Assembly (NCBI GenBank): GCA_048173955.1
Contig: DBEYOB010000088.1
Location: 1-5,830 of the forward strand
Direction: 5' to 3'
Source: CAZUFB01 sp048173955
GTDB lineage: Bacteria; Actinomycetota; Coriobacteriia; Coriobacteriales; UMGS124
Length of the DNA stretch: 5,830 nt
Numbering within the stretch: the first letter of the stretch is position 1; the number at the start of each line of letters is the position of its first letter. The notes below the pieces were generated by a model. The model made no database searches, was not told the origin of the DNA, and saw only the letters and a list, made by a program, of their open reading frames with translations. Shown here one piece after another: positions 1-4,186 of this stretch. The position numbers and the translations under genes were made by a program.

Positions 1-85
1 CAAGGCCGTCAAGGCCACCGTGGTGCTCGCCGAGGGCTTCTCCCCCTCCGAGCCGCTCACCCGCGAGCTGCAGGCCTGGGTGAAG
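1..85. repeat. Left copy of 85-bp terminal direct repeat (contig overlap)
   Basis: Bases 1-85 are identical to bases 5746-5830, in the same orientation. The identity begins at the first base and ends at the last base of the window. Such a repeat is typical of an assembled circular molecule, or of one unit of a tandem array, where the assembler leaves a fixed-length overlap. It is probably not a biological repeat: one copy should be removed to give a 5,745 bp circle. It lies inside the 3' part of an acyl-CoA synthetase gene and keeps its reading frame. Confidence 0.93.
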
Positions 86-226
86 TCGCAGACCGCCCCC
101 TACAAGTACCCCCGCATCGTGGAGTACGTCGACGAGCTGCCCAAGACGTTCAGCGGCAAGATACGCCGGGTCGAGATCCGCAGGAACGACGCGGACCGCG
201 GCATCGTGCACGACGACGCCCGTTAG
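2..226 (+). CDS. Acyl-CoA synthetase (AMP-forming), 3' portion; continues from the gene at the window end
   Basis: This is the C-terminal end of an AMP-forming acyl-CoA synthetase, read from the second base of the window to TAG at 224-226. The visible protein runs from KAVKATVVLAEGF to a charged tail. It carries the family's C-terminal signature APYKYPRIVEYV, then PKTFSGKIRR. In this family the lysine of the GKIRR motif (residue 573 in the joined protein) is the catalytic lysine for the adenylation half-reaction. Bases 2-85 are the same sequence as 5747-5830 in the same frame, so this is the missing tail of the gene starting at 4187 and not a second gene. Joined, the protein has 594 residues. 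The internal ATG at 32 and the GTG at 20 are not real starts, since they fall inside the conserved C-terminal domain. The gene ends 78 bp from the end of the convergent ATPase gene. Confidence 0.9.
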   Translation, partial: KAVKATVVLAEGFSPSEPLTRELQAWVKSQTAPYKYPRIVEYVDELPKTFSGKIRRVEIRRNDADRGIVHDDAR

Positions 227-304
227 CGCGGCCGGCCCCTCCGGCCCCGTGGCCCCTCCGGCCCCGCGCCTTCCGCCGGTGCGCCGACCTCGCCGGCCCG
301 CCGG
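227..304. repeat. Convergent intergenic spacer with 16-bp tandem repeat and GC hairpins
   Basis: This 78 bp spacer separates the stop codons of two convergent genes. It holds a 16-bp direct repeat, GGCCCCTCCGGCCCCG, at 234-249 and 251-266 (period 17). It also has two short GC-only hairpins: GGCCGG 230-235 pairing with CCGGCC 241-246, and GCCGG 292-296 pairing with CCGGC 301-305, the latter reaching the last base of the ATPase stop codon. The position suits a bidirectional transcription terminator. However, no T-tract follows the stems on either strand, so termination is inferred from location and stem strength only. Confidence 0.5.
230..246 (+). terminator. Possible terminator hairpin after the acyl-CoA synthetase gene
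   Basis: A 6-bp GC stem (230-235 with 241-246) and a 5-base loop CCCCT lie 4 bp beyond the synthetase stop codon. There is no following T-run, so this is not a classical intrinsic terminator. High-GC bacteria often have stem-only or Rho-dependent ends, which keeps the call possible but weak. Confidence 0.3.
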
Positions 305-3013
305 CTAGCTCACGCGCTCCTTCCGCTGTCGGCGGGCGGCGAGCTTGACGAGCTCGATTTGCACGATCGAGAGCGCCGACAGCCCCAGCACCGTCGCCCA
401 TTGCCAGAGCTCGAGGTCGGCGATGCCGAATATCCCCTGCAGCGCGGGGACGCCCATGATGCACGTCAGAAGCGCGACCGAGACTGCGAGCGCCACGAGC
501 AGCCAGGGGTTGCGCCCCTCGCCGCGCACCCAGATCGGGTCGACGTTCGAGCGCTGGTCGAGCGAGCGCATGAGCTGCGAGATCGCCAGGACGCCGAACG
601 CCATGGTCTGCCCGACGGCGAGACCGCCGGTCCCCCTGCCGATCCAGAACGCGGCGAGCGTCATGGCGGCGACGAAGAGCCCCTGGGTCGCGACGCGCCG
701 CACGAGGTCGCGCTCGAACAGCGTGCCCGATTTGACGGGCGGCTGCCTCATGATGTCGCCTCCCGCCGGGTCGACGCCCAGGGCGAGCGCAGGCAGGGTC
801 GCCGTGGCGAGGTTGACCCACAGGATATGCACGGCGACGAGCGGGGCGTCCCAGTTGCACAGCGTCGCCACGAGCAGGGTCGCGATCTCGGCGATGTTGC
901 CCGCGAGCAGGAACTGGATGACCTTCTGGATGTTGCGGTAGATGCGCCGCCCCGCCCGGATGGCGTAGGCGATGGTGGTGAACCGGTCGTCGAGGAGCAC
1001 CATGTCGGCGGCGTCCTTCGCGACGTCGGTTCCCGTGACGCCCATCGCGACGCCGATGTCGGCCGTCTTGAGGGCGGGCGCGTCGTTGACCCCGTCGCCG
1101 GTCATGGCGACCGTCTCCCCGGCGCGCTTGAACGACTCGACGATCCGGAGCTTGTCGGTGGGGGAGACGCGCGCGAACACCGTCGTGCGGCCGACGTGGC
1201 GGTCGAGCTCGACGTCGTCCATCGCGGCGAGCTCGCTGCCGAGGAGCTCCTCGTCGCCGTCGCGGAAGATGCCGAGCTCGCGGGCGATGGCGAGGGCGGT
1301 GGCGCCGTGGTCGCCGGTCACCATGACCGTGCGGATGCCCGCGTCGCGGCATGCGGCGATCGAGGGGGCGACCTCGGTGCGCGGCGGGTCGATCATGCCC
1401 ACCATGCCGATGAACGTCAGGCCGCGCTCGAGGTCGGCGTCGTCGGTGGGCGGGACGGCTTCGACCGTGCGCATCGCGAAGCCCAGGACGCGCAGCGCCT
1501 CCTGCGACCAGGCGAGGCATTCCTGGGAGATCTCGACCCGGTCGATGTCCTCGAGGGCGCGCGGCTCGCCGCCGTCGACGACGATGGAGTCGCACAGGGG
1601 GAGCAACTCGTCGACCGCGCCCTTGGTGTAGAGGACGAGCCTCCCGTCGACCTCGTGGAGCGTCGACATGCGCTTGCGCACCGAGTCGAAGGGTTGCTCC
1701 CACAGGCGCGGGTGGCGCTCTTCGAGCTCGTCGTGGTCGATGCCGAGGTCGCGCGCCATGCAGATGAGCGCCCCTTCGGTCGGGTCGCCGATGACGGTGC
1801 CGGGGTCGTCGGCGTCGAAGCTGGCGTCGTTGCACAGCGCGGCGCACATCAGCAGGTCGCGGTAGGAGTCGGGATGGCGCGTGAGCAGGTCGACGGGGGT
1901 GAACGAGCCGAGCCGCTCGCAGTCGGCGCCCAGGGCGACGCGCGTCGCCGTCATCTTGTTGAGGGTGAGCGTGCCCGTCTTGTCGGTGCAGATCACCGTC
2001 GCGCCGCCGAGCGTCTCCACGGCGGGCAGGCTGCGCACGAGCGCGTTGTGCTTCGCCATGCGCTGCACGCCGAGCGCCATGACGATGGTGGCGGTTGCCG
2101 GCAGGCCCTCGGGGATGACCGAGACCGCCAGCGAGACGGCGACGAGCAGCTGGGGGATGAACGGCCTGCCGTAGAGCAGCCCCACGGCGACGATGACCGC
2201 GCAGACAACGACGCCCACGACGGTGAGGGTCTTGCCTACGGCGTTGAGTTTGCGCTTGAGCGGGGTGTCGAGCTCGTCCTGGTCGTCGAGCATGCGGGCG
2301 ATGCCGCCGACCTCGGTGGCCATGCCGGTGGCGACCACCACGCCCGTTGCCCTGCCGTACGCGACGATCGAGGACGAGTACGCCATGGTGGCGCGGTCGG
2401 CGAGCGGGCAGTCGGCCGGGCAGGCGGCGTCGGCGTCCTTCTCTACGGGGACCGGCTCGCCGGTGAGCGACGCCTCTTGGACCTTGAGGTTGGCCGCGTC
2501 GACGATGCGCACGTCGGCCGGAACCATGTCGCCGTCGGCGAGCAGCACCACGTCGCCCGCGACCAGGTCGCGGGCGTCGACGACGCGCTCTTCGCCTCCG
2601 CGCACCACGCGCGCGTGCGGGGCGCTCATGCTGCGCAGCGCCTCGAGCGACGACTGCGCCTTGCTCTCCTGGACGATGCCGATGAGGGCGTTCGCCACCA
2701 CGATGAGCAGGATGACGGCGCCTTCGGCGAGCTCGCCGAGCGCGGCGGAGAGCGCGGCGGCGACGATGAGGATGAGTATCATGGGGTCGCGAATCTGGCC
2801 GACGACCATCTGCCCGAGCGTGCGCGGCGGTTTGGCCCGCAGCTCGTTGAGGCCGTCCTCGGCAAGGCGCCGGGCGGCCTCGGCGTCGGAGAGACCGCGC
2901 TCGGGGTCGCATCCCAGGCGCTCGAAGACCTGGGAGGTCGGGAGGGCGTGCCACGCGGTTTCGCGTTCGGGAAGGGTGCTGTGGGCAGCGTCGCTACAGC
3001 CGGCGTCGTCCAT
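305..3013 (-). CDS. P-type (P2, Ca2+-ATPase-like) cation-transporting ATPase
   Basis: An integral membrane ion pump of 902 residues, a normal length for the P2A Ca2+-ATPase-like family. Domains in order: N-terminal cation-ATPase domain (about 20-78); M1-M2 (77-116); actuator domain with TGE 184-186 (in SLTGEPVP); M3-M4 (259-313) with PEGLP 301-305; phosphorylation site DKTGTLT with D344; nucleotide-binding domain with KGA 464-466; DPPR 542-545; TGD 566-568; TGDGVNDAP 638-646; then M5 to M10 (about 693-892). Aligned with SERCA, ion-site residues in M4 (E302), M5 (N706, E709) and M6 (N734, T737) are present. The key M6 aspartate (D800 in SERCA) is alanine, A738. Ca2+ is the default substrate guess, but this loss makes the ion uncertain. 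The start at 3013 is chosen because GAGGAG lies 9 bases upstream and homology begins soon after; the frame stays open to 3313. It is transcribed away from the regulator gene. Confidence 0.93.
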   Translation of the reverse strand: MDDAGCSDAAHSTLPERETAWHALPTSQVFERLGCDPERGLSDAEAARRLAEDGLNELRAKPPRTLGQMVVGQIRDPMILILIVAAALSAALGELAEGAVILLIVVANALIGIVQESKAQSSLEALRSMSAPHARVVRGGEERVVDARDLVAGDVVLLADGDMVPADVRIVDAANLKVQEASLTGEPVPVEKDADAACPADCPLADRATMAYSSSIVAYGRATGVVVATGMATEVGGIARMLDDQDELDTPLKRKLNAVGKTLTVVGVVVCAVIVAVGLLYGRPFIPQLLVAVSLAVSVIPEGLPATATIVMALGVQRMAKHNALVRSLPAVETLGGATVICTDKTGTLTLNKMTATRVALGADCERLGSFTPVDLLTRHPDSYRDLLMCAALCNDASFDADDPGTVIGDPTEGALICMARDLGIDHDELEERHPRLWEQPFDSVRKRMSTLHEVDGRLVLYTKGAVDELLPLCDSIVVDGGEPRALEDIDRVEISQECLAWSQEALRVLGFAMRTVEAVPPTDDADLERGLTFIGMVGMIDPPRTEVAPSIAACRDAGIRTVMVTGDHGATALAIARELGIFRDGDEELLGSELAAMDDVELDRHVGRTTVFARVSPTDKLRIVESFKRAGETVAMTGDGVNDAPALKTADIGVAMGVTGTDVAKDAADMVLLDDRFTTIAYAIRAGRRIYRNIQKVIQFLLAGNIAEIATLLVATLCNWDAPLVAVHILWVNLATATLPALALGVDPAGGDIMRQPPVKSGTLFERDLVRRVATQGLFVAAMTLAAFWIGRGTGGLAVGQTMAFGVLAISQLMRSLDQRSNVDPIWVRGEGRNPWLLVALAVSVALLTCIMGVPALQGIFGIADLELWQWATVLGLSALSIVQIELVKLAARRQRKERVS

Positions 3014-3022
3014 ACGATCGTG

Positions 3023-3028
3023 CTCCTC
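3023..3028 (-). promoter_or_regulatory. Ribosome binding site of the P-type ATPase
   Basis: Read on the minus strand, GAGGAG (complement of CTCCTC at 3023-3028) sits 9 bases before the ATG at 3013. It decides the start among several possible ones in an open frame reaching 3313. Confidence 0.75.
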
Positions 3029-3055
3029 GGTCGGGGCTCTGCGGTTGTTGCCGGT

Positions 3056-3091
3056 ATGGTACCCGTGGTACCCGTTACCGCTATGGTACCC
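3056..3091. repeat. Four-unit, 9-bp-period repeat upstream of the ATPase gene
   Basis: Successive 9-mers are ATGGTACCC (3056-3064), GTGGTACCC (3065-3073), a degenerate unit GTTACCGCT (3074-3082) and ATGGTACCC again (3083-3091). Each good unit contains the palindrome GGTACC. The array begins 43 bp upstream of the ATPase start codon in the region between divergent genes, so a repeated operator or promoter element for the ATPase is the simplest reading. I cannot pair it with a clear -35/-10 on the minus strand. Translated in the open ATPase frame, it gives repeated G-Y-H, which looks like read-through of non-coding DNA and not protein. Confidence 0.6.
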
Positions 3092-3231
3092 AGATGGCGG
3101 GGTCCGGATGCCGTCTGCGGGGACGGGCGTCTTGCGAGCCGCCCGCTTCCGCGTGTGCTCGATTCGTGCAGGACGCTTTGCCGGTCGATGAACCTGAACG
3201 GCGTCCGCTCCCACGGCGGTCCCGATTACGC

Positions 3232-3237
3232 TAGAAT
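3232..3237 (+). promoter_or_regulatory. Probable -10 element for the XRE-cupin gene
   Basis: TAGAAT matches the consensus TATAAT at five of six positions and is an AT-rich island in very GC-rich DNA. It would start a transcript near 3243, giving a leader of about 85 bases before the ATG at 3328. No convincing -35 hexamer is found 16-18 bp upstream, so the call rests on the -10 alone. Confidence 0.45.
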
Positions 3238-3242
3238 AGCCC

Positions 3243-3269
3243 GAACGGCGCGCGGCGCCCGCCGCGTTC
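3243..3269 (+). other. Imperfect leader hairpin upstream of the XRE-cupin gene
   Basis: GAAC (3243-3246) pairs with GTTC (3266-3269), and GGCG (3247-3250) pairs with CGCC (3260-3263), with GC bulged at 3264-3265. The stem would lie at the very 5' end of the transcript predicted from the -10 at 3232. It could be an mRNA-stabilising stem or an operator, but GC-rich DNA makes such stems common by chance. Confidence 0.3.
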
Positions 3270-3314
3270 GCACCGGTCCGCCTCGCAGACGGCCGGTCGC
3301 GCCGCCGACACACC

Positions 3315-3321
3315 AGAGGAG
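3315..3321 (+). promoter_or_regulatory. Ribosome binding site of the XRE-cupin gene
   Basis: AGAGGAG lies 6 bases before the ATG at 3328. It supports this start, which also begins exactly at the N-terminus of the helix-turn-helix domain. Confidence 0.75.
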
Positions 3322-3327
3322 CAGCCC

Positions 3328-3912
3328 ATGGACCTGAACATCCAGGAAGTCACCGGTCGCATCCGCGCGCTTCGCGAGGATATGGGCATTACCATGCAGG
3401 AGATGGCCGACGCCACGGGGCGCAGCCTGGCGGAGTACGCCGCGCAGGAGTCCGGCGAGCACGACCTCTCCTTCACCTTCCTCTACAAGTGCGCCGAGCG
3501 CATGGGCGTCGACGTCATCGCGCTCCTGACGGGCGACAGCCCGCGCCTGTCGCGCTACTCGCTGGTGCGCGCGGGCGAGGGCATCCACATCAAGCGCTAC
3601 GCCGGGTTCGAGTACCTGCACAAGGCGCCCAACTTCAAGGGCAAGCTCGCCGAGCCGTTCGTGGTGACCGTGCCCTACGATGCCGAGCTGGTCGACAAGC
3701 CCATCCACCTCTCGTACCACGACGGGCAGGAGATCGAGTATGTCCTGTCGGGCAGGATGCGCTTTGCCTACGAGGACCACATCGAGGAGCTGAACCCCGG
3801 CGATTTGCTCATGTTCGACTCGACGCGCGGCCACGGCATGATCGCGCTCGACGGCGAGCCCCTCGTGTTCCTCGCCATTGTGATTAATGACCCCGAGGCG
3901 TCGGTAGAGTAG
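3328..3912 (+). CDS. XRE-family HTH transcriptional regulator with C-terminal cupin sensor domain
   Basis: A 194-residue cytoplasmic DNA-binding protein. Residues about 6-68 form an XRE/Cro-type helix-turn-helix (helices around RIRALREDMG, TMQEMADATG and LAEYAAQESG, ending at ALLTGD). Residues about 85-115 (KRYAGFEYLHKAPNF to AEPFVVTVPY) are the linker strand region typical of XRE-cupin regulators. Residues about 126-187 form a cupin_2 barrel, with motif 1 around H131-D-G-Q-E135 to G142 and motif 2 around NPGD 156-159 to H169. The usual cupin metal-ligand set is only partly visible, so small-molecule binding without metal is possible. The total length matches the family. It lies directly upstream of, and in the same orientation as, an acyl-CoA synthetase 274 bp away, so it is probably a local regulator sensing a carboxylic acid or its CoA ester. 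That role is inferred from position, not seen. A hairpin spans its stop codon. Confidence 0.9.
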   Translation: MDLNIQEVTGRIRALREDMGITMQEMADATGRSLAEYAAQESGEHDLSFTFLYKCAERMGVDVIALLTGDSPRLSRYSLVRAGEGIHIKRYAGFEYLHKAPNFKGKLAEPFVVTVPYDAELVDKPIHLSYHDGQEIEYVLSGRMRFAYEDHIEELNPGDLLMFDSTRGHGMIALDGEPLVFLAIVINDPEASVE

Positions 3913-3927
3913 GCTACTGCCTCGGGG
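3891..3927 (+). other. Perfect 9-bp inverted repeat spanning the regulator stop codon
   Basis: CCCCGAGGC (3891-3899) pairs perfectly with GCCTCGGGG (3919-3927). Inside it GTAG (3904-3907) pairs with CTAC (3914-3917). The TAG stop codon (3910-3912) lies in the loop. The stem is followed by ATAATAAAAC, rich in A and not T, so it is not a standard intrinsic terminator on the + strand. It may still stop transcription, protect the mRNA 3' end, or split regulator from synthetase expression. Confidence 0.5.
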
Positions 3928-3932
3928 ATAAT
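3927..3932 (+). promoter_or_regulatory. Possible -10 element for the acyl-CoA synthetase gene
   Basis: GATAAT matches TATAAT at five of six positions within the AT-rich run 3927-3936. It would give a leader of nearly 250 bases before the ATG at 4187. No good -35 is seen, and its first base belongs to the stem of the hairpin spanning the regulator stop, so this is tentative. Confidence 0.25.
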
Positions 3933-4025
3933 AAAACGGCCTGCACCGGATGCCCGGCACGACGGGACCTCCGCAGCGGCGGGGGACGCGGGTGCGAGGG
4001 AGGCGCCGAGCGGCGCGGCCGGTCT

Positions 4026-4035
4026 GGTTGCAACC
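4026..4035. promoter_or_regulatory. Perfect 10-bp palindrome, candidate operator
   Basis: GGTTGCAACC is its own reverse complement and lies 151 bp upstream of the synthetase start codon. Dimeric HTH regulators bind such dyads, and an XRE-type regulator is encoded next door, so it is a candidate site for that protein. I do not find a second full copy upstream of the regulator gene itself; GGTTGTTGCC at 3043-3052 is only a partial match. Confidence 0.35.
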
Positions 4036-4042
4036 TACCGAT

Positions 4043-4080
4043 GGGAAGCTTGGCGAGCGCGCGGCGCGGACCGGCTTCCC
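4043..4080. other. Inverted repeat GGGAAGC / GCTTCCC
   Basis: GGGAAGC at 4043-4049 is the exact reverse complement of GCTTCCC at 4074-4080, with 24 intervening GC-rich bases that could fold further. It may be a leader hairpin or terminator-like element before the synthetase. The bases after it (TTCGCGTTCG) contain only broken T pairs, so an intrinsic terminator is not supported. Confidence 0.3.
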
Positions 4081-4171
4081 TTCGCGTTCGAGGTCCGTTT
4101 GCACCCGTCCTTTTTCACACCGTGCCGCGGTGCCGGCCCCTCCGGAGACCGTCGCCGCGCTGCGAATACAC

Positions 4172-4177
4172 GAAAGG
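4172..4177 (+). promoter_or_regulatory. Ribosome binding site of the acyl-CoA synthetase
   Basis: GAAAGG lies 9 bases before the ATG at 4187 and supports that start. Confidence 0.6.
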
Positions 4178-4186
4178 CCTTCCGCC

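Larger units (their letters stand above)
3014..3327. promoter_or_regulatory. Divergent control region between ATPase and XRE-cupin regulator
   Basis: This is a 314 bp gene-free stretch between divergent start codons. It should hold the promoters of both genes. It contains the ATPase ribosome binding site (3023-3028), the 9-bp-period repeat (3056-3091), a -10-like TAGAAT (3232-3237), a leader hairpin (3243-3269) and the regulator's ribosome binding site (3315-3321). Between about 3092 and 3225 I see nothing I can name. Long frames on both strands run through it, but they lack start signals and recognisable protein content. Confidence 0.7.
3913..4186. other. Spacer between regulator and acyl-CoA synthetase
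   Basis: This 274 bp stretch has no supported gene. It holds the end of the stop-codon hairpin, an AT-rich -10-like run, the palindrome GGTTGCAACC (4026-4035), a wide inverted repeat (4043-4080), a small hairpin CACCG/CGGTG (4118-4122 with 4128-4132), a copy of GCCGGCCCCTCCGG (4132-4145) and the synthetase ribosome binding site (4172-4177). Its length and symmetric elements suggest that the synthetase has its own control region and is not a simple read-through second gene. I recognise no known riboswitch. Confidence 0.55.

Noticed and set aside
20..226. Separate 68-residue small protein at the window start
   Set aside because: It is the C-terminal tail of the acyl-CoA synthetase, shown by in-frame identity with the window end and by the GKIRR motif.
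150..2954. 934-codon open frame on the - strand in another frame of the ATPase
   Set aside because: An arginine/alanine-rich out-of-frame reading of the same gene, with no domain content.
3056..3091. Replication iterons or origin
   Set aside because: Units of 9 bp are shorter than usual iterons, no Rep gene or DnaA box is seen beside them, and the place just upstream of the ATPase fits an operator better.
3014..3313. 100-residue N-terminal extension of the ATPase
   Set aside because: The frame is open, but it includes the repeat-derived G-Y-H stretch and would overlap the regulator's promoter. A good ribosome binding site and the start of homology support the ATG at 3013.
359..3337. 992-codon open frame on the + strand, antisense to the ATPase
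   Set aside because: It is a GC-driven shadow. The translation is low-complexity in D, R, G, A, V, E and H without recognisable domains, and the opposite strand encodes a full P-type ATPase with all motifs.
4111..4132. T5 run with hairpin CACCG/CGGTG as an intrinsic terminator
   Set aside because: The T-run precedes the stem on the + strand, and on the minus strand the stem would be followed by A residues, so the order is wrong on both strands.
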